A DNA stretch of 64,000 nucleotides, taken from assembly GCF_000425805.1 (NCBI RefSeq), contig NZ_KE384459.1, forward strand, positions 125,149 to 189,148. The letters are read 5' to 3'. The stretch's first letter is position 1; each line of letters starts with the position of its first letter. Source of the stretch: Pseudomonas vranovensis DSM 16006 (lineage in GTDB: Bacteria > Pseudomonadota > Gammaproteobacteria > Pseudomonadales > Pseudomonadaceae). Position numbers and translations under genes: made by a program. The notes beneath the pieces are model-generated. The model worked only from the letters and a program-made list of their open reading frames with translations, made no database searches and was not told where the DNA came from. Below are positions 41,167 to 51,400 of this stretch, one piece after another.

Positions 41167-44138
41167 GCCTGCCTCCGCCACTGAAGGCCGCCTGCCTGCT
41201 GTTGTCGCTCCATGCCGTGCATACCCTTGCTGCGCCCCTGAGTGATTTCGAGCGCTTTCGCAGCTACCCCTACATGGAGCGCAGCTACCGTGAGGCAAAG
41301 AAAGACAACTGGAAGGAGGTCGAACGCCTGACCCGCCACCTGCTGGAGCGGGTACCCAACAATGATGAGGCCCGCACCCTGCTGATCCAGGCCCTGGCCC
41401 ACCAGCGCAAATACCGCGACGCCGAACAACTGGCCGAACAAGCCAAAGCCGCCGCCCCTGATGCGCTGCTGGAGTTGCGCCTGACCTGGATCGAACAGGA
41501 CCCGCCCGCCGCCAGCCAGGTAGAAGGCTGGATCGCCAGCAGTCCACTGAACCAGCGGGTACGCCTGTGGCAGGCCTACAGCCTGAGCCTGGCCAAGTTT
41601 GGCGGTGCTGCCAAGGCGCTGGAATGGCTCAACCACCTGCCCGCCAAGGGCGATGACAATATCTTGCGCCTGGCCCGGGCCAACTGGGCCGAACAGTTGC
41701 ACAACTGGGGCCAGACCATCGACGCCCTCGCGCCGCTGGCTGCCCGCGGCCAGCTACCGGCACAAGACTGGCAACGCCTGGCCAACGCCTATGTGCAGCG
41801 CCTCGACGAAGCCCCGCTGCAGCAACTGCTGAAAACCTCACCCTCGGCCGACATTGCCCGCCAGACCCGCCTGGCCATGGCCAACCGCGCCATCGCCATG
41901 GGCCACGACCAGCTTGCCCAGCGCTGGCTGCAATCGTTGCCCGAGGCCGATCTTCAGCATCCGCAGCAACGTCAGCAGTTGTGGGAGCTGGCACGCCAGG
42001 GCAACGACAGCATCCTCGTGCGGCGCCTGAGCAATGAACTGAACCGGCCGTGCCTGGAGACCGCCGAGTGGCTGTCACGCCATGACCCGGACCTGGCCCG
42101 CCAGCAGTTCGGCCAGTGTCGCTCGCAGGACGATCCCAGGACCTGGCTGGTGCTCAACCAGCGCTTGAACGGTGCCGGTGGCGGCGCCCGCTCGGCCCAG
42201 GAATGGGAGCGTTACTACCAGCAGACCGGTGACCTGCAAGCCCTTGAGCAGGCCACCTTTCTGCAGCTCAAGGCAGGCCATGCCGCCCACGCACGCCAAT
42301 TGCTCGAACGCGCCTACGACCTACGCCAGGGCCGTTTGCCGGCGTCGCTGCTGCAGCGCCTGGCGGGGCTTTACAGCCAGGCCGATGCGCCACTGGATGT
42401 GCGCCGCATGAGCGGCCTCATCCCACGGGTCAATGCAGCCAACCGGGCGTTGTTGCTGGCCAGGCTGGCGGAGCACGGCGAGTGCGCAGCGGTGCGCCAG
42501 GCGGTCCCGGCTACCCCCACCGAAGTCGGGCAGTTCCGCGCGCTGGGTCGTTGCGCAATGCCCGAACGCCCTGGTGAAGCCGTGGTGTATTACCAGGCTG
42601 CCGAACGCCTGGGCGACACCGGCAGTCGCCTGCCCCTGGCCTATGCGCTGGAGGCTGCGGGCGACTCGCAAGCCGCACAACCGATCTGGAACAGCCTCAG
42701 TGACAGCCAATGGACCGACAATGCCCGCCTAACCGCGGCCCGCAGTGCCCTCAACGCCAACGACCCGGAGCGCGCCAAGGCTTACTGGAACAAGGTCGCG
42801 CACCGCAGCGCCGATGACTTTGCCCTGGGCGCCGCGATTGCCCAGCGCCAGGGCGATACCACTTCCGCCCTGGATTACCAACGCCAGGCGCTACAACACA
42901 ACCCGCGTGCCGACCATTATTACGGCGCCTCGTTGACCGCCCGGCAGGCCGGCGAACTTGAGCAGAGCGATGCCTGGCTGGCCGAAGCCGTGCGCCTTGA
43001 CCCAGGCAACCCCCGCTACCGCGCCGACTACGGCATGCACCTGGCGGGCTCGGCGGATCCTGCGGTACGCCGCCAGTCGATCCCGCACCTGGAACGCTCC
43101 ACCCGCGACCTGCCCGAGGATTACCGCCTGGGCGAGACCCTGGCGCTGCGCTATATCGAAGCAGAGAACAGCGCCGCGGCGCGCCAGGAGCTGCGTCGGG
43201 TACTGGATATAGAACAGGACCTGGTCGACGAAGGCGACGAGTACGGCAGCCTCGAAGCGCGCAAGTACCGCCAGCGCCGGGCTCACGAAGCCTTGTTGCG
43301 GCGTGACAGCATCACCCTGGCCAGCACCTGGTCACCAGCCGGTATCTCGACCAATGACAACTTCCGTGACAACCGCCAGGAGCGCCGCGCCGCCTCGCAG
43401 AATGTGCAACTGGCCATGTGGGACCACGCCCTGGGCGCGGAGCCAAGCCGCAATGGCAGTTCCCTGTCGGTGTACGGCCGCGTACTGTTCGGCGGCCAGA
43501 GCCGCACCGACTACGCCCAGAGCATGGGTACCGGTGTGGGCCTGCGCTACAAGCCGCTTGGCCAGGCCAACCTGAACCTGTATGCCGAGCTGTACCACCA
43601 GCGCCAGATCGATGATGAGCACTACAACGGCCTGACCCTGGGGCAACTGCTCAGCCCGAGCAAGGTCGGCGACAACTGGGGCGACCTGCGTGGCAATGCC
43701 GAGTCGAGCAACGACCTGCTACTGCGCGCCACCTCCTCGTTCATGGACCAGGGTGACTGGCGCAACGACTGGCGTATCGATGAAGATGAGTGGAACGAGC
43801 GTTCCCTCTACCTGGACGCGGCGTGGTGGACCCGCGCCGGCGACCACCAGTGGCTGTCACGCTACCAGCAGGGCCATACCTGGAAGCTGCGTACGGACTC
43901 ACCGCAAACCGTCATGCCCTACGGCTTTCTGGAGTTCTCAAGCCAGGACCCGAGCAACGACTGGCGCCAGGACCTGCGCACCGGCGTCGGCCTGCGTTGG
44001 CAGTGGTGGTTCGACGATGACCGTTACAACGCCTATCGCGGCACCCTCAAAGTGCGCGCCGAATACCAACAGTCGCTGGGCGGCAACCTGTATGAGCGGG
44101 CCAACGGAATGTTGCTTGGCGTGGAGATGAACTTCTGA
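41163..44138 (+). CDS. nfrA: NfrA-like outer-membrane protein (phage N4 adsorption type)
   Basis: A 991-residue exported protein. The signal peptide ends about residue 24 (TLAA). The body up to about residue 700 is a long array of TPR-like helical repeats (DNWKEVERLTRHLLERVPNNDEARTLLIQALAHQRKYRDAEQLAEQA and many more). The last 280 residues are a beta-rich NfrA C-terminal barrel with alternating hydrophobic strands ending GVEMNF. In E. coli NfrA is the outer-membrane port for the NfrB polysaccharide and phage N4 attachment. It overlaps nfrB by 4 bp, and its stop shares a base with the next start. Confidence 0.92.
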   Translation: MSLPPPLKAACLLLSLHAVHTLAAPLSDFERFRSYPYMERSYREAKKDNWKEVERLTRHLLERVPNNDEARTLLIQALAHQRKYRDAEQLAEQAKAAAPDALLELRLTWIEQDPPAASQVEGWIASSPLNQRVRLWQAYSLSLAKFGGAAKALEWLNHLPAKGDDNILRLARANWAEQLHNWGQTIDALAPLAARGQLPAQDWQRLANAYVQRLDEAPLQQLLKTSPSADIARQTRLAMANRAIAMGHDQLAQRWLQSLPEADLQHPQQRQQLWELARQGNDSILVRRLSNELNRPCLETAEWLSRHDPDLARQQFGQCRSQDDPRTWLVLNQRLNGAGGGARSAQEWERYYQQTGDLQALEQATFLQLKAGHAAHARQLLERAYDLRQGRLPASLLQRLAGLYSQADAPLDVRRMSGLIPRVNAANRALLLARLAEHGECAAVRQAVPATPTEVGQFRALGRCAMPERPGEAVVYYQAAERLGDTGSRLPLAYALEAAGDSQAAQPIWNSLSDSQWTDNARLTAARSALNANDPERAKAYWNKVAHRSADDFALGAAIAQRQGDTTSALDYQRQALQHNPRADHYYGASLTARQAGELEQSDAWLAEAVRLDPGNPRYRADYGMHLAGSADPAVRRQSIPHLERSTRDLPEDYRLGETLALRYIEAENSAAARQELRRVLDIEQDLVDEGDEYGSLEARKYRQRRAHEALLRRDSITLASTWSPAGISTNDNFRDNRQERRAASQNVQLAMWDHALGAEPSRNGSSLSVYGRVLFGGQSRTDYAQSMGTGVGLRYKPLGQANLNLYAELYHQRQIDDEHYNGLTLGQLLSPSKVGDNWGDLRGNAESSNDLLLRATSSFMDQGDWRNDWRIDEDEWNERSLYLDAAWWTRAGDHQWLSRYQQGHTWKLRTDSPQTVMPYGFLEFSSQDPSNDWRQDLRTGVGLRWQWWFDDDRYNAYRGTLKVRAEYQQSLGGNLYERANGMLLGVEMNF

Positions 44139-44983
44139 TGCACAGACTGACCGCCTTGCTGTTACTTGCCCTGTGCCTGCATGCCCACGCCGATGAACAG
44201 GTGTTCTATCAGCCGCTAAACCGGGACGCGCAACTGACCCAGGAACAGTGGCGCACCTTGTGGAAAGCCACCCGGGCCCAGGGCGGAAAAACCCTCATCG
44301 TTCAGTGGACCGCCTACGGCGACAGTGACTTCGGCGGCGCCGGCGGCTGGCTCGCCAACAGCTTGCGCAGCGCCCACGAACAAGGCCTGCAACTGGTGCT
44401 GGGGCTGTACATGGACGCCGCCTACTACCAGCGCATCGAGGGCATCGACAGCGCTGGGCTGAGTGCCTACTGGAAAGCCCAGCTGGGACGTTCCCAGGCC
44501 CAGCAGCGCAATGTTCGCCAGGGCTGGAAATTACCGGTGACCGGCTGGTACCTGCCCATGGAGCTGGACGACCTGCACTTCCAGGACCCGCTGCGGCGCC
44601 AGGCGCTGTCGACCCAGTTGCAAACGTTCGCTCGCCGCCTCGATGCGCCCCTGCACATCAGTGCCTTCAGTGCCGGACACCTGAGCCCTGCGGCCAACGC
44701 CCGGTGGCTTGAGGAACTGGCCGGCCTGCAGCTGCAGGTGTGGTGGCAGGACGGTGCCGGCACCGAACGCCTTGCGCCCTTGGTGCGCCAGCAGTACCAG
44801 GCGGCGCTGTCCTGCTCCATCGGCATCGTGCATGAAGCTTTTCGTCAGGTCAGCAAGGAAGGCCAGCCGTTCAGGGCGGTGGCCGCCACCCCGCACGCCC
44901 AGGCCGGCTGTCACCCCACTGCCGTGTTCTCGCTGCGGTACCGGCCCTGGGCCAAGGGCCTGCTAACCGACCATGGCAACTGA
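44138..44983 (+). CDS. DUF4434 exported protein (YbcH-like)
   Basis: A 281-residue periplasmic protein. The signal peptide is MHRLTALLLLALCLHAHA; a TIM-barrel-like domain follows with FYQPLNRDAQLTQEQWRTLW, TLIVQWTAYG, GLQLVLGLYMD and a WYLPMELDDLHF segment. DUF4434 proteins resemble glycoside hydrolases, and in E. coli ybcH neighbours nfrA/nfrB. It probably trims, modifies or helps export the NfrB polysaccharide. Starts at an ATG overlapping the nfrA stop (TGATG). Last gene of the wecB-nfrB-nfrA operon. Confidence 0.85.
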   Translation: MHRLTALLLLALCLHAHADEQVFYQPLNRDAQLTQEQWRTLWKATRAQGGKTLIVQWTAYGDSDFGGAGGWLANSLRSAHEQGLQLVLGLYMDAAYYQRIEGIDSAGLSAYWKAQLGRSQAQQRNVRQGWKLPVTGWYLPMELDDLHFQDPLRRQALSTQLQTFARRLDAPLHISAFSAGHLSPAANARWLEELAGLQLQVWWQDGAGTERLAPLVRQQYQAALSCSIGIVHEAFRQVSKEGQPFRAVAATPHAQAGCHPTAVFSLRYRPWAKGLLTDHGN

Positions 44984-45039
44984 GGCGTATCTGGAACTCA
45001 CCGTATTATTGGCGATGCAGTTGCTCCCGCCCTGCTCCG

Positions 45040-46338
45040 CTACCCCCGCGGCAACCTGATCCTGAACTGCGCCCCACCCAGGGCCGACTGGCTCACGGTC
45101 AAGGTGCCACCCTGCCCCTCGATTGCCCGTCGGCTGATCGCCAGGCCCAGGCCAAACCCACCGGTGGTGCGATCCCGACTGCGGTCCAGGCGATAGAACG
45201 GTTGGAAGATCAACTCACGCTGGTCCGCTGGAATGCCGATGCCGTCATCCTCCACCGTCAGCAGGCAGTGCCCCTCGGCATCCAGGCTCAAGCGCAGCAG
45301 CAGTTGGCGGTCGCAGTAACGCATGGCATTGCGCACAAGATTCTGCAGCGCCCGCGCGGTCAAGCGTGGGTCGAGGATAAAACGCGGCAGGTTGTCGTCG
45401 GCGCGCACCTGCCACTCGATGTCGCGGCTATCGAGCTCCTCGGCAAAACTGCCGAGGATACTGTCGACCAGCTCCAGCAACGACACCTCGACCCGTTCAC
45501 GGGCCTGGTCGGCATTCTGCAAGCGGCTGTACGACAGCAGTTCGAGGACCAGCTCATCCAGTTCGCGCACATGCCCCACCAACTCGAGCAAGCGCTTGCG
45601 ACAGCTGGGCGGCACTTCGTCGAACAGCAGCACCAGGCCAAAGTCCAGGCGGGTCAGCGGTGTGCGAAGTTCATGGGAAACGGCGTTGAGCAACTCACGC
45701 TGCTGGGTCAGCAGGCGCTCGACGTCCTGGGCCATGGTGTCGAACACCTGGGCCAGCTCGCCGATGTTCGAGCGCGCCGGGATCTGCGTACGCTCCGACA
45801 ACTGCCCCTGACCCAAGCGCCGCGCCGTCTCCTTGAGACGCTCGAGGTCACGCCAGTGCGGCCATACCCACAGCAGCAGACAGCCCAGCAAGGCCGCGCC
45901 GATCAGCACCGTGACGCCCCACGACAACAGGTTGATGTCCACCGGGTCAGGCGGGTTGCGCAGCTCCACCGCCCAGGTTGAATCCAGGGGCGCCAGGGCC
46001 GAGTTGTAATAGCCCCAGTCGCCCAGGCGCACCACATTCTCCCCTCCACTCAGCCGGGCCCGATCGTCATGGGACAAGCCGATCTGGTCCTGACGACGCA
46101 GCTCGATCTGCAGCGGGGCGAAATCTGCCGCCAGTTGTCGCTCGACCTCGGGCCATTGCGCCGGCGACACCTGGCGAAAGCGCTCAACGATCAGCTTCTG
46201 CACGCCCTTGGCCTGGTCCAGGTTGTAGGCGATGAAGCGCTCGTGAAAGGCACCGACAATCGCGTCGGGAATCAACAACAATGCCCCGGCATAGGCGGCG
46301 ATGGTCACCAGGTACAGGCGTACAAGGATTTTCAGCAT
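45040..46338 (-). CDS. Sensor histidine kinase, RstB-like
   Basis: A 432-residue inner-membrane kinase. Membrane helices at about 7-27 and 145-165 flank a periplasmic domain of about 115 residues. A HAMP linker, H-box LNAVSHELRTPLTRLDFGL, N-box LVRNAMRYC and G-boxes DDGIGIPADQRELIFQPFYRLDRSRDRTTGGFGLGLAISRR follow. The H-box and DRSRDR segment match RstB. It lies 15 bp behind its response regulator in the same operon and divergent from an RND pump. Probably adjusts pump expression to envelope or chemical stress. Confidence 0.92.
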   Translation of the reverse strand: MLKILVRLYLVTIAAYAGALLLIPDAIVGAFHERFIAYNLDQAKGVQKLIVERFRQVSPAQWPEVERQLAADFAPLQIELRRQDQIGLSHDDRARLSGGENVVRLGDWGYYNSALAPLDSTWAVELRNPPDPVDINLLSWGVTVLIGAALLGCLLLWVWPHWRDLERLKETARRLGQGQLSERTQIPARSNIGELAQVFDTMAQDVERLLTQQRELLNAVSHELRTPLTRLDFGLVLLFDEVPPSCRKRLLELVGHVRELDELVLELLSYSRLQNADQARERVEVSLLELVDSILGSFAEELDSRDIEWQVRADDNLPRFILDPRLTARALQNLVRNAMRYCDRQLLLRLSLDAEGHCLLTVEDDGIGIPADQRELIFQPFYRLDRSRDRTTGGFGLGLAISRRAIEGQGGTLTVSQSALGGAQFRIRLPRG

Positions 46339-46353
46339 GGGTCAGGCACCCGA

Positions 46354-47055
46354 TCAGAACTCCCACTCGACACGGCTGAACAAATAGCCCTTGCCCCACA
46401 CGGTCTTGATCTTGCGGGCTTCGCCAGCACTGTCATCGAACTTGCGGCGCAGCTTGGAAATGGCCACGTCCACCGAGCGGTCAGTGCCGTTGAATTCAAT
46501 ACCGCGCAGTTGCTGCAGGATACGGTCGCGGCTGAGCACCTCACCGGCGTGGCGCGCCAGCACCACCAACAGGTTGTACTCGCCACTGGACAGCTCTACC
46601 AGTTGCTCACGCCAGAACACATTGCGCTCGGCCAGGTCGATGCGCAGCCCGCCGACCACGATCAGGTCGGTTTCCAGACGCGGTTCGTTGATGCTGCTGC
46701 GGCGCAGCAAGGTACGCACCCGGGCCAGCAGCACCCGTGGTTCGCAGGGTTTGGTGACGTAGTCGTCAGCGCCCATTTCCAGGCCCAGGACCTGGTCGTG
46801 GCTGTCGTCGCGGGCGGTGAGCATGAGAATCGGCAGGGCCTGGGACTCGGCGCGCAGCAGGCGGCAGACCTGCAGGCCATCGAGCCCCGGCAGCATCAGG
46901 TCGAGGATCACCAGGTCCGGTTTGCTGCGCCGGGCCTCGGCCAGTACGTGGTCGCCCCGGGCAATCACACTGACGCAAAAGTCGTTACGCTGCAGGTAGC
47001 TGGCGATCAGTTCGGACAAGGCGCAGTCGTCTTCGACCAGGAGGATGTTGGGCAT
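46354..47055 (-). CDS. OmpR-family response regulator, RstA-like
   Basis: A 233-residue regulator. Receiver domain motifs are ILLVEDDCALSEL, DLVILDLMLPGLDG and TKPCEPRVLLARV; the C-terminal winged helix has LSSGEYNLLVVLARHAGEVLSRDRILQQLRGIEFNGTDRSVDVAISKLRRKF. The start is placed at the second in-frame candidate (ATG); a TTG two codons earlier is also possible. First gene of the RR-HK operon, divergent from the RND membrane-fusion gene with a 157-bp gap that holds 10-bp-spaced repeats fitting an OmpR-type site. Confidence 0.92.
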   Translation of the reverse strand: MPNILLVEDDCALSELIASYLQRNDFCVSVIARGDHVLAEARRSKPDLVILDLMLPGLDGLQVCRLLRAESQALPILMLTARDDSHDQVLGLEMGADDYVTKPCEPRVLLARVRTLLRRSSINEPRLETDLIVVGGLRIDLAERNVFWREQLVELSSGEYNLLVVLARHAGEVLSRDRILQQLRGIEFNGTDRSVDVAISKLRRKFDDSAGEARKIKTVWGKGYLFSRVEWEF

Positions 47056-47121
47056 GGGCAATTTGACAGGCTGGAAAAGTCAGGCAAGGATATAGGACCT
47101 TCTGCGCAGCCAGCGCAACCC

Positions 47122-47149
47122 TTCACACTTTTTCACACTCGGCCTACAC
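47122..47149. promoter_or_regulatory. Direct repeats, candidate OmpR-type binding site
   Basis: TTCACAC occurs at 47122 and 47132, and a related CCTACAC at 47143, at about 10-bp (one helical turn) spacing. This is the typical arrangement for dimeric OmpR-family regulators. It lies between the RstA-like gene and the RND pump operon, so it could control both. Confidence 0.55.
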
Positions 47150-47212
47150 AGCTTAACAGTTGGACGTTGGCCTCCTGCCTTAGCATTGCCGGGTCATTTA
47201 TGGAAGATCCGC

Positions 47213-48391
47213 ATGTTCAGTTCAAGCCCCGTCCGTCTGCGCGCCTTGCTGCCGCTGCTTGCCATTACCCTGTCCCTTGGCGCGTGCTCCGACAGCACCC
47301 CGGACGAGGAAAAGGCCCCGCCAAGCGCCGTCACCATCGAAACCGTCCGTGTCCAGCCGCTGGCCATCAGCACCGAACTCAATGGCCGCATCCTTGCTCC
47401 CCGTACCGCAGAAGTGCGCGCCCGCGTCGCCGGCGTGGTACTCAAGCGGGTATACCGCGAAGGCAGCGACGTCAAGCAGGGCGATGTGCTGTTCAAGATC
47501 GACCCGGCGCCGTTCCAGGCAGACTACGACAGCGCTCGCGCCGTGCTCGCCAAGGCCGAGGCCAACCGCTACCAGGCGCGCTTGCAGGACGAGCGCTACC
47601 GAGAGCTGATCACCATCAACGCGGTCAGCCGCCAGGACCACGACAACGCCCGGGCTGCTGTGATGCAGGCCGACGCGGCAGTCGCCGAAGCCAAGGCTGC
47701 GGTAGAGCGGGCAAAGCTCAACCTGGGTTATGCCACGGTTACCGCACCGATTTCCGGCCGCATCGGCCGGGCCCTGGTCACCGAAGGTGCGCTGGTAGGT
47801 CAGAACGAGACCACGCCGCTGGCGACCATCCAGCAGTTGAACCCGATCCACGCCGATGTGACCCAGTCGACCCGCGAGCTCAACGCCCTGCGCCGTGCCC
47901 TGCGCGCTGGCGAGCTGCAGCAGATGGGCCAGGACCAGGCCAAAGTCACCCTGATCCAGGACGACGGCACAGCCTACCCGCTACCGGGCAAGCTGTTGTT
48001 CTCCGACATCAGTGTCGACCCGAGCACTGGCCAGATCACCTTGCGCAGCGAGTTCCCCAACCCCGACCTTGACCTGCTGCCAGGCAGTTTCATTCGCGTA
48101 CGCCTGGACCAGGCTGTGAAGCAGCAAGGTATCAGCGTGCCGCAACGCGCCATTCTGCGCGACAGCGCAGGCCAGCCGCGCGTGTTGCTGGTCGATGCCC
48201 AAGAGCGCATCAGCGAACGCCCGGTGGTGCTGGGCAGCGTGCAGAACGATCGCTGGATCGTCAGCGACGGCCTGGCCCCCGGTGACCGCGTAGTGGTCGA
48301 AGGCGTACAGCACGTACGCCCAGGTGATCAGGTACGGATCGACAACCCGGCCAAAGACGTTCCATCCATCGCCAAGTCCACCGGCCAGTGA
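47213..48391 (+). CDS. RND efflux membrane-fusion lipoprotein (AcrA/MexA family)
   Basis: A 392-residue periplasmic adaptor anchored by a lipid: the signal peptide ends in a lipobox LGAC (Cys about residue 23). The domains are in normal order: barrel-sandwich hybrid halves around a coiled-coil hairpin (AEANRYQARLQDERYRELITINAVSRQDHDNARAAVMQADAAVAEAKAAVERAKLNLGYATVTAPISGRIG), then beta-barrel and membrane-proximal domains. GGAAG precedes the ATG. It is paired with the RND pump gene 11 bp downstream. No outer-membrane channel gene follows, so a shared channel such as OprM/TtgC is likely. Confidence 0.93.
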   Translation: MFSSSPVRLRALLPLLAITLSLGACSDSTPDEEKAPPSAVTIETVRVQPLAISTELNGRILAPRTAEVRARVAGVVLKRVYREGSDVKQGDVLFKIDPAPFQADYDSARAVLAKAEANRYQARLQDERYRELITINAVSRQDHDNARAAVMQADAAVAEAKAAVERAKLNLGYATVTAPISGRIGRALVTEGALVGQNETTPLATIQQLNPIHADVTQSTRELNALRRALRAGELQQMGQDQAKVTLIQDDGTAYPLPGKLLFSDISVDPSTGQITLRSEFPNPDLDLLPGSFIRVRLDQAVKQQGISVPQRAILRDSAGQPRVLLVDAQERISERPVVLGSVQNDRWIVSDGLAPGDRVVVEGVQHVRPGDQVRIDNPAKDVPSIAKSTGQ

Positions 48392-48402
48392 GGGCCTGAT
48401 TC

Positions 48403-51400
48403 ATGCCGCAGTTTTTCATTGACCGCCCTGTGTTTGCCTGGGTGGTCGCGTTGTTCATCTTGCTCGCCGGCGCCTTGGCAATTCCACAGCTGCCGGTAGC
48501 CCAGTACCCGGACGTAGCCCCGCCCCAGGTGGAGATCTACGCGATCTACCCTGGCGCTTCGGCGCAGACCGTCGATGAGAGCGTGGTGAGCTTGATCGAG
48601 GAAGAGCTCAACGGTGCTGACAACCTGCTCTACTTCAGCTCGCAAAGCAGCCTGGGCAGCGCCACCATCACCGCCACCTTCGAGCCTGGCACCAACCCGG
48701 ACCTGGCCCAGGTCGATGTACAGAACCGCCTGAAGGTGGTTGAGTCACGCTTGCCGCGCCCAGTCATCCAGCAAGGCCTGCAAGTGGAGAAGGTCTCTAC
48801 CGGCTTTCTGTTGATGGTGACCTTGACCGCCGAGGACGGCAGCCTCGATGAAGTGACGTTGAGCGACTTTCTGGCCCGTAACGTGATGAACGAGATCCGC
48901 CGCCTCAAAGGCGTCGGCAAGGCCCAGCTGTATGGTTCCGAGCGGGCCATGCGGATCTGGCTCGACTCGCAGAAACTGATCGGTTTCAACCTCACTCCCG
49001 ACGACGTCAACGAGGCGATTGCCGCCCAGAACGCCCAGGTCGCCCCAGGCAGTATCGGCAACCTGCCCGGCACCGGTACCCAGGAGATCACGGCCAACGT
49101 GGTGATCCGTGGGCAGTTGAGCACCGTGCAAGAATTCTCCGATATTGTCCTGCGCGCCAATCCTGACGGCTCGCGGGTGACCATTGGTGATGTCGCCCGG
49201 GTTGAAATCGGCAGCCAGGAGTACCAGTACGGCACCCGCCTGAACGGCAAGCCGACCAGCGCCTTCAGCGTCAAGCTGTCGCCGGGCGCCAACGCCATGG
49301 AGACTGCCACTCTGGTGCGCGACAAACTCGCTGAGCTGTCGCGCTACCTGCCGCCGGGCTCCAAGTTCGACATCCCTTACGACACCTCGCCCTTCGTCAA
49401 GGTCTCGATCCAGCAAGTGATCACCACCCTGCTCGAAGCCATGGCCCTGGTGTTCGCGGTCATGTTCCTGTTCCTGCAGAACATCCGCTACACCCTGATC
49501 CCGACCCTGGTGGTACCGGTGGCCCTGGCGGGCACCTTTGCCGCGATGCTGGCACTGGGCTTCTCGGTCAACGTGTTGACCCTGTTCGGCATGGTGCTGG
49601 CCATCGGCATCCTGGTGGACGACGCCATCGTGGTGGTGGAGAACGTCGAGCGGATCATGAGCGAAGAAGGCCTCTCGCCCCGGGATGCCACCAAAAAGGC
49701 CATGGGCCAGATTACCGGCGCCATCGTCGGTATCACCCTGGTACTGGTGGCGGTGTTCCTGCCGATGGCGTTCATGCAAGGCTCGGTGGGCGTGATCTAC
49801 CAGCAGTTCTCGGTGTCGATGGCGGTGTCGATCCTGTTCTCGGCGTTCCTGGCCCTGAGCTTGACCCCGGCCCTGTGCGCGACCCTGCTCAAGCCGATCG
49901 CCAAGGGCGAACACCACGAAAAACGCGGCTTCTTCGGCTGGTTCAATCGCCGCTTCGAAAGCCTGACCAACGGCTACCAGCGCTGGGTGATCCAGGCGCT
50001 CAAGCGCAGCGGTCGTTACCTGATGGTGTATGCGGTGCTGTTGGCAGGGCTGGTCTATGGCTTCAGCCAACTGCCCTCCTCGTTCCTGCCCACCGAAGAC
50101 CAGGGCTACACCATCACCGACATCCAGCTGCCGCCGGGTGCCAGCCGTGCCCGCACGGAACTGGTCGCGGCACAGATCGAGGCGCATAACGCCACGGAGC
50201 CGGGTGTGGGCAACACCACTCTGATTCTTGGCTTCAGTTTCTCCGGCGAAGGCCAGAACGCAGCGCTGGGGTTCACCACGCTCAAGGATTGGTCCAAGCG
50301 CGGTGCCGACGACAGCGCCCAGGCCATTGCCGACCGCGCCAATGCTGCCTTCAGCCAGTTCAAGGATGCCATCGCCTACTCGGTGCTGCCGCCGCCGGTA
50401 GACGGCCTGGGTACCTCCAGTGGTTTCGAGTTCCGCTTGCAGGACCGTAGCGGCCTGGGCCATGCCGCCTTGATGGCTGCTCGTGACCAACTGCTGGCCA
50501 ATGCCGAGAAAAGTCCGATGCTGATCAACGTCCGCGAAAGCGCCCTGGCGGAAAGCCCGCAGGTGCAACTGGAAGTCGATCGCAAGCAGGCCAACGCCCT
50601 CGGCGTGTCGTTTGCCGACATCGGCAATGTGCTCAACACCGCAGTGGGCTCCAACTACGTCAACGACTTCCCCAACCAGGGGCGGATGCAGCGGGTGGTG
50701 GTGCAGGCCGAAGGTGACCAGCGCAGCCAGGTCGAAGACCTGCTCAAGATGCATGTGCGCAACAGCAGCGGCAAGATGGTGCCGTTGGCAGCGTTTGTCC
50801 AGGCCAAGTGGATTACCGGCCCCGTGCAACTGACGCGCTACAACGGCTATCCAGCCGTTGCAGTGTCGGGCGAGCCGGCGCCGGGCTTCAGCTCGGGGCA
50901 GGCCATGGAAGAAATCCAGCGCCTGGTCGACCAGTTGCCACCCGGCATGGGCCTGGAGTGGACCGGCCTGTCGCTGCAGGAGCGCTTGTCCGGCGCCCAG
51001 GCACCGATGCTCATGGCCTTGTCGTTGCTGGTGGTGTTCCTGTGCCTGGCCGCACTGTACGAGAGCTGGTCGATCCCCACCTCGGTATTGCTGGTGGTAC
51101 CGCTGGGTGTACTGGGAGCGGTGATTGCCGTGAGCCTGCGGGGGATGCCGAACGATGTGTTCTTCAAGGTAGGCCTGATCACCCTGATCGGCCTGTCGGC
51201 GAAGAACGCGATCTTGATCATCGAGTTCGCCAAGAGCCTTGTCGATGAAGGTCATGACCTGATCGATGCCACGGTCCAGGCAGCGCGCCTGCGCTTGCGT
51301 CCCATTGTCATGACCTCGCTGGCCTTCATCCTCGGTGTGGTACCGCTGGCCATCGCCACCGGCGCCAGTTCCGCCAGCCAGCAAGCCATCGGCACCGGGG

